DNA of 64,000 nucleotides from RGIG3701 sp017403345 (GTDB lineage Bacteria > Planctomycetota > Planctomycetia > Pirellulales > Thermoguttaceae), in the NCBI GenBank assembly GCA_017403345.1, contig JAFQOH010000074.1, positions 1 to 64,000 on the forward strand, written 5' to 3'. The notes under the pieces are model-generated. The model saw only the letters and a program-made list of their open reading frames with translations. It was not told where the DNA came from and made no database searches. Position 1 is the stretch's first letter; every line of letters starts with the position of its first letter. The translations under genes and the position numbers were made by a program. Shown one piece after another: positions 35,131-44,384 of this stretch.

Positions 35131-35370
35131 TTCAATTACTCCTCCTTGAATGTGTGCTCCTAAACTTCGAGCTTCTCGCAAGTACTAATTATATCGTCCA
35201 GTTGACGTTTGCTCATTAGTGGAAATAGATAAAATTTAACGATTTTTCCAAAAATTCCACCAAAGCACCATCCTGACGACTCCGCAGCTGAGTTCACTTT
35301 TACGTTTTCCAAAGTCAAAAAAAAGCTGGAAAGCCGTAAAAACACGAGGTCTGACGGCGCATTCGGGTCT

Positions 35371-36501
35371 CTAATGGCAAAAACCTCGTATCGGAAGAGG
35401 CTGAAGCGTTTCTCCTTCCTTTCTGCGGAATATTTGACTTTCCGTCCCTGTTTTTTCAAGAATTTTTCCAATCAGAAAGACCGGGATCCCGAACGGATTT
35501 TGAAGGATCCGCGAACGTTCCTCCCACGGCGCCGTGAAAAGGATCTCAAAATCTTCCCCGTCTCCCAGTGCATGCTCTAGCGGCGTTCCAGCCGTCATTT
35601 CCGGCGTGATCCAATCGTAGACCGCCGACTCTTCCGGTTTCAGGGCCGAGAGACGCACGGCATCCTGCGAGATCGGGATCTTTTCGGGAAAAAGTTCGGC
35701 ACAGCATCGGCTTTGACGGCACAGACGCATCAGATCGAGCGTCAGACCATCGCTAATGTCCATCCCTGCGTGCAGCGAGAATGCCGCATTGAGCGTGAGC
35801 ATTTCCTGGATCCGCGGCACAAATTCGAATTGACGGCGCAAAAGACTCCCGCCCAACGGACCGGTCACGAAAATCGCGTCCCCTGGCATTGCCTGATTTC
35901 GGCAGAGCGGTTTTTTTCCTGCGACTCGCCCGATCACCGTGACAGAAAGTACCAGCGGCCCATCCCACGTATTCGTGTCCCCGCCCGCGATGGCGATCGG
36001 CAGCGTCTGCGTTTGCCCCGTTTCTCCCACCGGGCGGGCAGTCTCTTCCACGGCATTCAGAAACCCTTCACAAAGCAGCTCCATCAAAAGCGGTATACTG
36101 TTTCCGCTTGGAGTACGTTCCTTGGCTAAAAAGATCAGCGTATCGTTTTCCGAAGCCGTTTCAGCCCCAATATTTTGCTGCGTCTGCTGTGGCGTCAAGT
36201 CTTCCGGAACGGGAAAAAACGGCGTTTTAGGAAGCGCAACAGAAATGACGCACGCGATCGGTTCCGCCGCCATTGCCGCAAGGTCGCTGAGATTCACGGC
36301 AAGCGCTTTCCGGCCGATCATTCGCGGATCCATCCTCGCAAGCAGAAAATCGACCCCCTCCGTCAGCAGGTCGGTACTGACGACGATCTCCGGTGAACTT
36401 CCAGCCAATTCCAGAATGGCTGCATCGTCTCCGGGACCAAGTTTCATTGCCGGGTGGTTCGGAAAACGACGGCAGAGTCTTTCGACGATCTCAAGTTCCA
36501 T
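35371..36501 (-). CDS. thiL: Thiamine-monophosphate kinase
   Basis: 376 residues, AIR-synthase/PurM-like fold. It phosphorylates thiamine monophosphate to the diphosphate with ATP. KLGPGDDAAILEL near residues 20-32, VSTDLLTEGVDF, NLSDLAAMAAEPIA and AGGDTN carry the metal- and ATP-binding aspartates, and MDISDGLTLDL and GDGEDFEILFT the second half. An insertion of about 50 residues (TPQQTQQNIGAETASENDTL and following) lies between the two halves, which makes it longer than E. coli ThiL (about 325). ATG 36501 follows AGGAAGG. No other thiamine gene is nearby. Confidence 0.92.
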   Translation of the reverse strand: MELEIVERLCRRFPNHPAMKLGPGDDAAILELAGSSPEIVVSTDLLTEGVDFLLARMDPRMIGRKALAVNLSDLAAMAAEPIACVISVALPKTPFFPVPEDLTPQQTQQNIGAETASENDTLIFLAKERTPSGNSIPLLMELLCEGFLNAVEETARPVGETGQTQTLPIAIAGGDTNTWDGPLVLSVTVIGRVAGKKPLCRNQAMPGDAIFVTGPLGGSLLRRQFEFVPRIQEMLTLNAAFSLHAGMDISDGLTLDLMRLCRQSRCCAELFPEKIPISQDAVRLSALKPEESAVYDWITPEMTAGTPLEHALGDGEDFEILFTAPWEERSRILQNPFGIPVFLIGKILEKTGTESQIFRRKEGETLQPLPIRGFCH

Positions 36502-36613
36502 TTTTCAAATTCCTTCCTTTTCTATTTCGTCCGACACAGGCACGCTCTTCGTGCTTCAAGGTCTTTTTCTTTCATGCTCCATAAAAAACGGGCGAAAAGC
36601 GGGAAAAAAGCGG

Positions 36614-36658
36614 AAAAAAAGCGGAGTTTGAGTCTCGTTCATCTCAAAACTCCGCTTT
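36614..36658 (-). terminator. Rho-independent terminator of the HtrA gene
   Basis: AAAGCGGAGTTTGAG (36618-36632) pairs with CTCAAAACTCCGCTTT (36643-36658) with one bulge, followed on the minus strand by TTTTTTT. It lies about 60 bp past the htrA stop. Confidence 0.9.
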
Positions 36659-36717
36659 CTCTGCACTCAAGAGAGCAGTTCCCGGAAAAATCCTTCTTCG
36701 TGCCGACTGTTTAGCGG

Positions 36718-38856
36718 CTATTTGCGAACGCGATAGCCGGCAGAAGCAGTTTCGACGGCGCCGTTTGTCTGAAAATCATGCGACGGGAAGTGTCCGAGCA
36801 GAACTTTTCCATTCCGCGCAAGGAGAAATTTCACCTTCGGCATATCCTGGATCTCCGGCTGACTGAGGACGAAGATCACGTTATCCAGGGAAAGTGTTTC
36901 CCAGCGCAGGATCCCGAGCAAAATGTCTCCATTCTGGATCCCCTGACGCGCAGCGGGACTGTTTTGGCGTACATTTTGGACCAGAAGTCCCCCATTGTAT
37001 TTTCGGCTTCCCTGGATCGGGATCGAATTTCCTGCGACTGGCGAGACTAAGACTCCCATCTGTTTCCAGATGATCTCTTCATTCGTGAGTTTCTTCGCGT
37101 CAAATCGCGGTCTGGACTCACCGTCCGGAGCATAAATGGAAGCGACCCGGTTTTTTGAAGAGACAGCACCCAGCGCGAGTTCAACGCTAGCCGTTTTGTT
37201 TTTGCGCTGAACGGAGATCTGGATCGACTCGCCCGGTTTCAGTTCTAGGATCGAGCAGGTAAAATCCAGTTCATGTGCGATCTTTTTCTGATTCACTGCG
37301 AGGATCGTATCACCGGCACGCAAACCGATGAATTCTGCCGGACTGTTCGGTTCAACGCTTTGTACGACCGCACCGCGTCCATTTCCGACTGGAAGATTCA
37401 CGAATTGGATCCCATGCCAGTTCTTCTCAGCGCTGCAAGATCCGGTCATTCGGGTCACGACTTCCATCGCACGATTCACGGGAATAGCGAACCCGATCCC
37501 CTGCGCACCGGCACGTACTGCGACGTTGATCCCGATCATTTTGCCGTAGACGTTCAGCAGCGGGCCGCCGGAATTTCCCGGATTAATGCTCGCGTCTGTC
37601 TGGATCAGATCTTGATAGTATTGAACGTCAGTGACTTGGACCGAACGGTGCTGCGCGCTAATGATCCCGCGGGTCACCGTGTGTTCATAGCCGAAAGCGT
37701 TTCCGATCGCGATGACAGTCTCCCCCGTCATGAGATCCGAGGATTCGCCGAGCGGGATCGTCTCGAAAACCTCGCCTGCCAGCGCATCGATCTTGATGAT
37801 CGCAAGGTCCGTTTCTTTGTCGCGTGCCAGGATCCGAGCAACGTAGGTCTTGGCGTCTGCCGTCGTGACGTGGATCTCCTGAATGCCGTCGACCACGTGA
37901 AAATTCGTCACGATGTAACCGCGCGGATCAAAGATGACGCCGGTCCCCATCCCGTTCACGTGCTGCGATTCTTCCGCTGCAGAGTGCGCTGCGTTCGGGT
38001 CATTGGAGGCATTCGAGGCGTCAAAAGGTACGGAACGCAGGACTTTTTCACCCCGAATGTTCACGACCGCGGGCCGTGCAGTGCGGATCGCCCGAACGAT
38101 CGCGTCTTCTCGCAGGTCTGTAAACGCGGCAGGATCCGTGACCGGCGGAACGCTTGGAGAAACCGTCTGGGGAATGTTCGAAGAAACGTCTTCTCGTTCG
38201 GCACTCTCAGGCACAGAAGTACCGACTGCATCTTTCGGAGCAACGTCCCCATTTGCGCCATTTTCCAGAACAGACGTCCCCTCGGAAATTGGTGAAACGG
38301 CGGCTTCTTCAAGCACGAGTTCAGGCTCCGCGTTTGCGTCCTTTTTCGTTTCGGCGTTCGTCTCCACATTTACGCTTTTATCGGCATTGCCGGATCGCGC
38401 AGTTTGCTCCTTTTCCGTCAGATCCAGATCCAGCTCCAGTTCTTCCTGGGCATTCTCACTCCCGTCCGATCCCGAAACATCTTCGAGGATCAGCTCAAAA
38501 TCATCTTCAGGAATTTCCGAACTCTCACCGGTCTTCAGTTCTTTTTTAGTGCTCTCCGCCTCCTCAGTTCCGCTCCTGCTTTCCAACTGCTCTTTTTCTG
38601 CATCCGGTCCAGTTTCCACTCCCGCATCCAGTCCCGTATCCTCCAGAATGATCGAAGGTTCTGAAACCGCCGCAGTATTGGAATTAGAAACGGTTTGGAA
38701 AAGGCCGTCTTGGAGCGTTCCTGCCGTACGGACCACCAAATTATCTGCAAAAGCACCCATTTCCGCACTGAAGATCAGAACGAAGACAGAAATTTTTAAA
38801 ATATTTAAAATTTTCTGCCAAAATCGGATACTTTTTCTGTTTACTACTGGACTCAT
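36718..38856 (-). CDS. Periplasmic HtrA/Deg serine protease with two PDZ domains
   Basis: 712 residues. A signal peptide (LKISVFVLIFSAEMGAFA) is followed by about 220 residues of acidic low-complexity sequence, then the trypsin-like domain with the triad His320 (TNFHVVDG), Asp350 (ETDLAIIKI) and Ser429 (NPGNSGGPLL); the spacing matches DegP. Two PDZ domains follow, one around VVQSVEPNSPAEFIGLRAGD and one around LVQNVRQNSPAARQGIQNGD. It should degrade or refold damaged envelope proteins. The acidic linker is unusual; DegP-type proteins normally go from signal to protease at once. The ribosome binding site is weak. It diverges from truB. Confidence 0.93.
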   Translation of the reverse strand: MSPVVNRKSIRFWQKILNILKISVFVLIFSAEMGAFADNLVVRTAGTLQDGLFQTVSNSNTAAVSEPSIILEDTGLDAGVETGPDAEKEQLESRSGTEEAESTKKELKTGESSEIPEDDFELILEDVSGSDGSENAQEELELDLDLTEKEQTARSGNADKSVNVETNAETKKDANAEPELVLEEAAVSPISEGTSVLENGANGDVAPKDAVGTSVPESAEREDVSSNIPQTVSPSVPPVTDPAAFTDLREDAIVRAIRTARPAVVNIRGEKVLRSVPFDASNASNDPNAAHSAAEESQHVNGMGTGVIFDPRGYIVTNFHVVDGIQEIHVTTADAKTYVARILARDKETDLAIIKIDALAGEVFETIPLGESSDLMTGETVIAIGNAFGYEHTVTRGIISAQHRSVQVTDVQYYQDLIQTDASINPGNSGGPLLNVYGKMIGINVAVRAGAQGIGFAIPVNRAMEVVTRMTGSCSAEKNWHGIQFVNLPVGNGRGAVVQSVEPNSPAEFIGLRAGDTILAVNQKKIAHELDFTCSILELKPGESIQISVQRKNKTASVELALGAVSSKNRVASIYAPDGESRPRFDAKKLTNEEIIWKQMGVLVSPVAGNSIPIQGSRKYNGGLLVQNVRQNSPAARQGIQNGDILLGILRWETLSLDNVIFVLSQPEIQDMPKVKFLLARNGKVLLGHFPSHDFQTNGAVETASAGYRVRK

Positions 38857-39177
38857 GGTCTTTATTCGCTATACTATGAGTTAAGATCGGAGAGCAGACC
38901 ACTGCCCCGAGGCCAACTCCCCGATCGAATGATTCGCGATTCGGCAAAGGAACGGATCCATTCTCTCCATCGGCAAATTTAAATTTGGAAAAATGGGTAG
39001 AAAAGAAAACTTTCTCCTTTCCAAATTGAACCGATGGAAGTGAATTTTACGTTCAAAACCGCCTCTCAATGGACAGATCGTGTCAATTTTGACGGTTTTT
39101 CTGCCGATTCAGAGAATATCATCGACAGAACGCCAGAAAACCTTAAGAAAATTTAACGATTTTAGGGATTGGATCGA
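38857..39177. other. Divergent intergenic region between htrA and truB
   Basis: 321 bp without a supported gene. It holds the TTTAACGATTTT motif at 39152-39163, directly before the truB ribosome binding site. I see no clear -35/-10 pair and no structured RNA. Confidence 0.45.
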
Positions 39178-40104
39178 ATGTGGGACGGATTTTTAAACGT
39201 GAGAAAACCATCCGGGATCACGTCTTTTGACGCAGTAAAAATGATTCTCGGAGAAATTTTGGAAGGAAAAAAAGGCGGGAAAAAAATCAAGATCGGACAC
39301 GCCGGGACGCTGGATCCTCTTGCTGAAGGCGTTTTAGTCATGGCGGTCGGCCGGGCGTCCAAACTCATTTCCCGCGTTCAGGCACAGCGGAAAACGTACA
39401 TCGCAACGTTTCGGTTAGGGGTTTCGAGCCCCTCGGAAGACACGGAGACAGAAATGACGCCGGTCGAAGCGCCTTCGATCCCGACTCGAGAGGAACTTCT
39501 GGCCGTCCTTCCGGAATTTCTCGGTGAGATCCTTCAGCGTCCGCCGATCTATTCGGCACTGAAAGTCAAAGGGCAGAAAGCGTACGATCTGGCACGAAAG
39601 GGAAAAGAGGTCGAGCTTGTGCCGCGTCCGATCCAGATCTACGCACTGGAGCTTCTCGACTACTCCTATCCCGAATTTCGACTCAAGATCATCTGCGGGA
39701 GCGGCACGTATGTGCGTTCGCTGGGACGTGATATTGCGCAGCGTCTCGGCACAGAAGCCGTCATGTCGGCACTGACGCGGACGGCAGTCGGCTGTTTCTG
39801 GATCGATGATGCGCTGGAGCTCCGCAAACGTGACGATCCGCGGCCGCTTGACCGACCGAAATGCACAGAATTTCTGCGTCCGTTTCTCGATGCGGTCCCG
39901 GACTTGCCCCGGATCGCGTATTCGCCGGAGGAGATCCAGAACCTGAAAAACGGGATCCCGGTCCGACACCCGGATGCAGAATTCCTCCTTCCCGGAGAAG
40001 AGGCCGTCGTCACGAATGAAACGGGAAAATTTCTCGGTATCGTGAAGAAAGACGAACGCGGAAAACTCCGCAGCGTCCTGAATTTCGCGCATGAGCAGGA
40101 ATGA
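39178..40104 (+). CDS. truB: tRNA pseudouridine(55) synthase
   Basis: 308 residues. It makes pseudouridine 55 in the T-loop of tRNAs. GFLNVRKPSGITSFDAV at the start, KIGHAGTLDPLAEGVL with the catalytic Asp46, the tyrosine segment RKTYIATFRLG, PPIYSALKVKGQKAYDLAR and CGSGTYVRSLGRDIAQ are all standard. ATG 39178 is preceded by AGGG; a TTG nine bases earlier is less likely. No rbfA or rpsO is adjacent, unlike the usual nusA-infB-rbfA-truB order. It stands alone, with an interspersed repeat directly downstream. Confidence 0.96.
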   Translation: MWDGFLNVRKPSGITSFDAVKMILGEILEGKKGGKKIKIGHAGTLDPLAEGVLVMAVGRASKLISRVQAQRKTYIATFRLGVSSPSEDTETEMTPVEAPSIPTREELLAVLPEFLGEILQRPPIYSALKVKGQKAYDLARKGKEVELVPRPIQIYALELLDYSYPEFRLKIICGSGTYVRSLGRDIAQRLGTEAVMSALTRTAVGCFWIDDALELRKRDDPRPLDRPKCTEFLRPFLDAVPDLPRIAYSPEEIQNLKNGIPVRHPDAEFLLPGEEAVVTNETGKFLGIVKKDERGKLRSVLNFAHEQE

Positions 40105-40128
40105 AGAGGCTCTGCACCTCTGACTGGA

Positions 40129-40351
40129 AGGAAAAAGGGAGTGAACGTATCCTGACACGAATTTCACGGAAAACACGAAAAGACACGAAAGGTTTAAAAT
40201 ATTTTTGATCGCCTTTTGGTGAATTTCGCATTTTTTCGAGTTTTTCGTGTTTCCTTTCAGTGTCTTTCAGTGTCTTTCAGTGTCTTTCAGTGTCTTTCAG
40301 TGAACTCTTCCGTGTATTCAGTAGTGAAACTGTACGCAGTTCCCGGATGGC
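40129..40351 (+). repeat. Interspersed repeat, copy 2
   Basis: It shares with copies 1 and 3 GGGAGTGAACG, CTGACACGAATTTCACG, the CGAAAAGACACGAAAG block, TTTTTGATCGCCTTTTGGTG, five TTTCAGTG units in tandem (10-bp period) and the end ACTGTACGCAGTTCCCGGAT. The left end of copy 3 is missing here. It lies just past truB and occupies about half of the 513-bp gap before mnmG; the rest holds the mnmG promoter and nothing else I can name. Confidence 0.85.
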
Positions 40352-40534
40352 CCTCTTTTTACATTAGAAGCTCCCGCGGCTCACGACTCGCAAGACCCAT
40401 TGGCTGAAACACAAAAACTTCCTTAGAAAGAAAGATTTTGAAAGTTTGACGATGCGGAGCACGCCGTCTTCCAAGCATGAGAGGAAAATGCGTCTGATTT
40501 TGGTCTCTTTCTCTAAAAATCGGCGGGCGGTTCC

Positions 40535-40562
40535 TTGAAAAAATCTGAAATTCGGGTAAAAT
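40535..40562 (+). promoter_or_regulatory. Promoter of mnmG
   Basis: TTGAAA (40535-40540) and TAAAAT (40557-40562) are 16 bp apart. The predicted start near 40569 rules out the ATG at 40561 as translation start and supports ATG 40618. Confidence 0.65.
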
Positions 40563-40617
40563 GGAGAATGTGAAATTCCCTTTCGGGCCCCCTTTTCCTT
40601 TTTTTAGAGGTTTTCCC

Positions 40618-42438
40618 ATGAAATTCGACGTCCTTATCGTCGGCGGCGGCCACGCTGGTGCTGAAGCGGCTGCTGCGGCTGCGCGTCTCGGAGCCAAAAC
40701 GGCTCTGCTGACTTCCAATCTCGACACCATCTCGCAAATGAGCTGCAATCCGGCCATCGGCGGCGTGGCGAAAGGGCAGATCGTGCGTGAAGTGGATGCT
40801 CTCGGCGGGCTGATGGGGGAGGTCATCGACGAAACGGGGATCCAGTTCCGAATGCTCAACAGCTCGAAAGGTCCCGCTATGCACGGTCCGCGAGCGCAAG
40901 CCGACAAAAAAGCGTACCAGTTCGCGATGAAAGAACGGCTGGAAAACACCGAAAATCTGGAACTTCATCAGGAACTCGTCGAGGAGCTTCTCACCGAGAC
41001 CCGCCCCGACGGGAAACCGTACGTCACGGGAGTCCGCACGCTTTTGGGAGAGGTCTACGAGGCGCCGCGCGTGATCCTGACGACCGGCACGTTTTTGCGC
41101 GGGATCCTGCATTTTGGTCCGAACCAGTTTCCGGGAGGCCGGGCAGGCGACATGCCGGCGGATCGGCTCACCGCTTCGCTCGAGCAGCTTGGGATCCGGA
41201 TCGAGCGTTTCAAAACGGGGACGCCCGCGCGTCTGAACGGCCGAACGATCGATTACTCGAAACTCACGATGCACCCCGGCGATGACGTTCCGATCCCGTT
41301 CTCCTTCCTGCGCGAAACGTTGAGCGTCGAGCAGATCCCGTGCTGGATCACTCGCACCAATGCGCGCGTTCATGAGATCATCCGCGAAAATCTCCACCGC
41401 GCCCCGATGTATTCCGGCCAGATCAACTCCACCGGACCGCGATACTGTCCGTCGATCGAGACGAAGATCGTCCGATTTGCCGAGAAAGAAAGCCACCAGC
41501 TCTACCTGGAACCGGAGGGACGGCACACGCAGGAGATCTACGTCAATGGACTTTCGACCAGTCTTCCGTGCGACGTGCAGCGCGAAATGATCCGGAGCAT
41601 CGCCGGACTGGAAAATGCGCAGATCATGCGGTACGCTTACGCGATCGAGTACGATTTTGCGCCGCCGGAACAGCTTCATCCGTCGCTTGAGACCCGGGCG
41701 GTCGAGGGACTCTATTTCGCCGGGCAGATCAATGGGACGACCGGTTACGAAGAAGCGGCTGGTCAGGGGCTCCTCGCGGCTGCAAATGCCGTCCGCTCGC
41801 TCAACGGGCAGGAGCCGATCGTGCTGGGACGCGATGAGGCGTACCTTGGCGTGATGGTGGACGACCTGGTCACGAAAGGGGTCGATGAACCCTACCGAAT
41901 GTTCACGAGCCGTGCGGAACACCGTCTGCGTCTCCGCGGCGACAATGCGGACCGGAGACTTACGGAAGTCGGTTACCGGGCGGGGCTGGTCGACGAAAAA
42001 CGGTGGAAGATCTTCTGCGAAAAACGTGATGCGATCGACCGTCTTTTCCAGTTTCTGAAAGAAACGCGCGTACGTCTCGCCTCCGGCGGAAGCGTTTCGG
42101 CTGAAGAGTACCTGCGGCGTCCGGAAGTGGAATGGGGCGAGCTTGAGGAACGTTTCCCGCAGCTGAAAGAGTACTCCATCCGAGTCACGGAGCAGGTCTG
42201 CTGGGACACGAAATACTCCGGCTACCTGTCGCGGCAGGATGCGAGCGTGGAGCGCGCGCACAAGCTCCAGAAGATCCGCATTCCGGAAGATTTCGACTAT
42301 TTCCAGGTCAGCCAGCTGCGCATGGAAGCAAAAGAGCAGCTTTCGCGCATCCGGCCGGAAACGATCGATCAGGCCTCGCGCATCCGCGGCATCACGCCGG
42401 CAGACCTCGCCGTTCTGGTCCTCACGCTCAGGAAATAG
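40618..42438 (+). CDS. mnmG: tRNA uridine-5-carboxymethylaminomethyl modification enzyme
   Basis: 606 residues. With MnmE it modifies U34 of several tRNAs, using FAD and methylene-tetrahydrofolate. The FAD-binding GGGHAG (9-14) is followed by SCNPAIGGVAKGQIVREVDA, and RGPAMHG-like (KGPAMHGPRAQADK), GTFLRGI, GGRAGDMPAD and GTTGYEEAAGQGL motifs; the C-terminal domain ends with ISR-like RIRGITPADLAVLVL. ATG 40618 follows GAGG and lies after the promoter. No mnmE or rsmG is adjacent. The opposite strand carries a long open frame that is only a shadow of this gene. Confidence 0.97.
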   Translation: MKFDVLIVGGGHAGAEAAAAAARLGAKTALLTSNLDTISQMSCNPAIGGVAKGQIVREVDALGGLMGEVIDETGIQFRMLNSSKGPAMHGPRAQADKKAYQFAMKERLENTENLELHQELVEELLTETRPDGKPYVTGVRTLLGEVYEAPRVILTTGTFLRGILHFGPNQFPGGRAGDMPADRLTASLEQLGIRIERFKTGTPARLNGRTIDYSKLTMHPGDDVPIPFSFLRETLSVEQIPCWITRTNARVHEIIRENLHRAPMYSGQINSTGPRYCPSIETKIVRFAEKESHQLYLEPEGRHTQEIYVNGLSTSLPCDVQREMIRSIAGLENAQIMRYAYAIEYDFAPPEQLHPSLETRAVEGLYFAGQINGTTGYEEAAGQGLLAAANAVRSLNGQEPIVLGRDEAYLGVMVDDLVTKGVDEPYRMFTSRAEHRLRLRGDNADRRLTEVGYRAGLVDEKRWKIFCEKRDAIDRLFQFLKETRVRLASGGSVSAEEYLRRPEVEWGELEERFPQLKEYSIRVTEQVCWDTKYSGYLSRQDASVERAHKLQKIRIPEDFDYFQVSQLRMEAKEQLSRIRPETIDQASRIRGITPADLAVLVLTLRK

Positions 42439-42453
42439 AAAGAGAAAGAAAAA

Positions 42454-42517
42454 GAGGAGAAAATAGAAAGAGGAGAAAATAGAAAGAGGAGAAAATAGAA
42501 AGAGGAGAAAATAGAAA
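42454..42517 (+). repeat. Four copies of a 16-bp purine-rich tandem repeat after mnmG
   Basis: GAGGAGAAAATAGAAA is repeated four times without change, starting 16 bp after the mnmG stop. The whole stretch 42436-42517 is almost purely purine on the plus strand. Confidence 0.95.
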
Positions 42518-42710
42518 GACTGAATGCTGGGAAACGGCACCGAGAGCGTGAGTTTTTCCGCGCCGCAGCAGATACGAAGACCAGCCTCCTGAAAACGTTC
42601 GCAGAGTGAGGATTTTTTTGGGGGGGGACCTGCTTTGGAGCTGGACGGCATTGAGAGACTGGGGGAGAGGGGTGCCTCCGGAAATTTTTTCTTTTTTTGC
42701 GGGAAAATGG

Positions 42711-42738
42711 TTGAATTTTCTGAATTCTGGGGTAAAAT
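42711..42738 (+). promoter_or_regulatory. Promoter of the beta-helix protein gene
   Basis: TTGAAT (42711-42716) and TAAAAT (42733-42738) are 16 bp apart, about 50 bp before the start codon. The rest of the gap 42439-42791 holds the 16-bp repeat and a G-rich stretch near 42620, but no gene. Confidence 0.65.
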
Positions 42739-42791
42739 ATGATTGAAGGTCTTACTGTGTACCTAAAATTTGGAATTACAGGAGAGAAACC

Positions 42792-44384
42792 ATGAAGAAA
42801 TGGATGCTTACGTTCTTTTTCTGTGTTTTGGGAACTTGGCTTTCTGTGGATCCCGTTTCGGCACAGGAAGATCAAAATGTGACGGTGTGGCCAAGCGGTG
42901 AGATGACGCTTCAGGAGGCCTACGAGAAAACGCCGGCCGGCGGAACGCTCCGCATTCTGCGCGGCGAGCATTCGGTCCCGGAAACGCTCGTCGTGCGCAA
43001 AGACATTAAAATTCTTGGTGAAAATGCGGAAGACTGCACGCAAAATGTGCTTCTCGGCGGCTCGGAAAACGTTTTGCGTCTCGAAAGCGGTTTCGCGGAA
43101 ATCAAAAATCTGACGCTCAAAAATACGGGGGACTCCGAATCGCCCCGTGCTCCGGAAAAGAGTGCCGTTCAGGTCTGCTCGCCGTCGTCAGTTTTCGAAA
43201 ACTGCCATTTCGTCTCTGCGTCCGGAAACGGTTTCTCCGTCGTTCAGAAAGACGCGGCTCCGACCGTGACCCGCTGTACGGCAAAAGGCTGCGGAAACGG
43301 CGGGTTTTTCATCGCGGGCGGTGCGAAAGGAAATTTCACGGAATGCGAATCGAGCGGAAACACCGCGTTCGGCATCTCGGTCCGCGAACCGGGAACGGAA
43401 CCGACGGTCGAAAAATGCCGATTCATCGGAACGGCGAAAGGGAGCGGGATCCTGGTACTCGACGGCGCACGCGGTACGTTTAAGGAGTGCGAATCGAGCC
43501 GGAACGCACGCACCGGGATCCAAATCGCCGGAAACCAAACGGATCCAACCGTCACGCTCTGCAGATTTTTGGCAGGAAAAGGTGACGGCATCCTCGTGCT
43601 TGACGGCGCGCGCGGTACTTTTACGGGCTGCGAATCCAGCGGAAATGTGCGGTCTGGAATCACGGTTCGGAAAGCAGGACCGACCGTGGACAAGAGCCAA
43701 TTTACGCAAAATCAGCAGGCCGGGATCGAAACTGCTGATGGCGCGTTCGGTATTTTTCGGGAGTGCGAATCGAGCCGGAATCGGAAGTATGGATTCATGG
43801 CACTAAATAGAGGCACGGAACCCGTGGTCTTGTGCTGCCGATTTTCTGAAAACGGCCAGTCCGGGATCTATGTTTGTTCCGGCGCTCGCGGAGAATTCAG
43901 GGAATGCGAATCGGTCGGGAGCCATCTTGCCGGGATCGAGATTTGTGGGGCCGGTACAGATCCGAGCGTTCTAAAATGCCGGTTCACGGACACTTTTGGT
44001 AACGGGATCTACGTTTACAGCGAAGCGTCCGGAACGTTTTCGAAATGCGAATCGAGCGGGAATGCGGACGGGATCGTGGTGCTCTATGCCGGCACGGATC
44101 CGACGGTGAAAGACTGCCGGATCGAGAAAAATATCCGAGGGATCGTTCTTTCGGAAAATGCGGAAGGAACGTTCCGGAACAATACACTCGCGGAAAATGA
44201 AAAAGGAGACTGGTTCATCCATGATTCTTCATCTCCTGCCCGGATCGGGAACTCGCCGAACACGGGAAACGCGGCAGAACAGGCTCAAAATGCAGAAAAA
44301 GAGCAAAAAAAGAACGCCGGTCAGGAAACGCAGCGTTCTTCGAGTCCTCTTGAAAATTTGAGACCGCGTCGATGGTTCAGGTGA
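42792..44384 (+). CDS. Secreted right-handed parallel beta-helix protein
   Basis: 530 residues. A signal peptide (MKKWMLTFFFCVLGTWLSVD, cut near VSA-Q) leads into a NosD/pectate-lyase-like beta-helix. Each coil of about 22-24 residues has the form 'GxGIxVLDGARGTFxECESSxNAR'; at least 12 such turns lie between about 110 and 470, many with paired cysteines (KCRF, ECESS). The C-terminus is hydrophilic. Such helices bind or cut polysaccharides, but I see no catalytic Asp/Arg set, so it may only bind. ACAGGAG precedes ATG 42792. Its last eight bases overlap the 3' end of the convergent DapA-like gene. Confidence 0.85.
   Translation: MKKWMLTFFFCVLGTWLSVDPVSAQEDQNVTVWPSGEMTLQEAYEKTPAGGTLRILRGEHSVPETLVVRKDIKILGENAEDCTQNVLLGGSENVLRLESGFAEIKNLTLKNTGDSESPRAPEKSAVQVCSPSSVFENCHFVSASGNGFSVVQKDAAPTVTRCTAKGCGNGGFFIAGGAKGNFTECESSGNTAFGISVREPGTEPTVEKCRFIGTAKGSGILVLDGARGTFKECESSRNARTGIQIAGNQTDPTVTLCRFLAGKGDGILVLDGARGTFTGCESSGNVRSGITVRKAGPTVDKSQFTQNQQAGIETADGAFGIFRECESSRNRKYGFMALNRGTEPVVLCCRFSENGQSGIYVCSGARGEFRECESVGSHLAGIEICGAGTDPSVLKCRFTDTFGNGIYVYSEASGTFSKCESSGNADGIVVLYAGTDPTVKDCRIEKNIRGIVLSENAEGTFRNNTLAENEKGDWFIHDSSSPARIGNSPNTGNAAEQAQNAEKEQKKNAGQETQRSSSPLENLRPRRWFR

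Noticed and set aside
40513..42651. 712-codon open frame opposite mnmG
   Set aside because: It is antisense to a clearly conserved gene, has no family-like motif and no ribosome binding site; it is a high-GC shadow frame.
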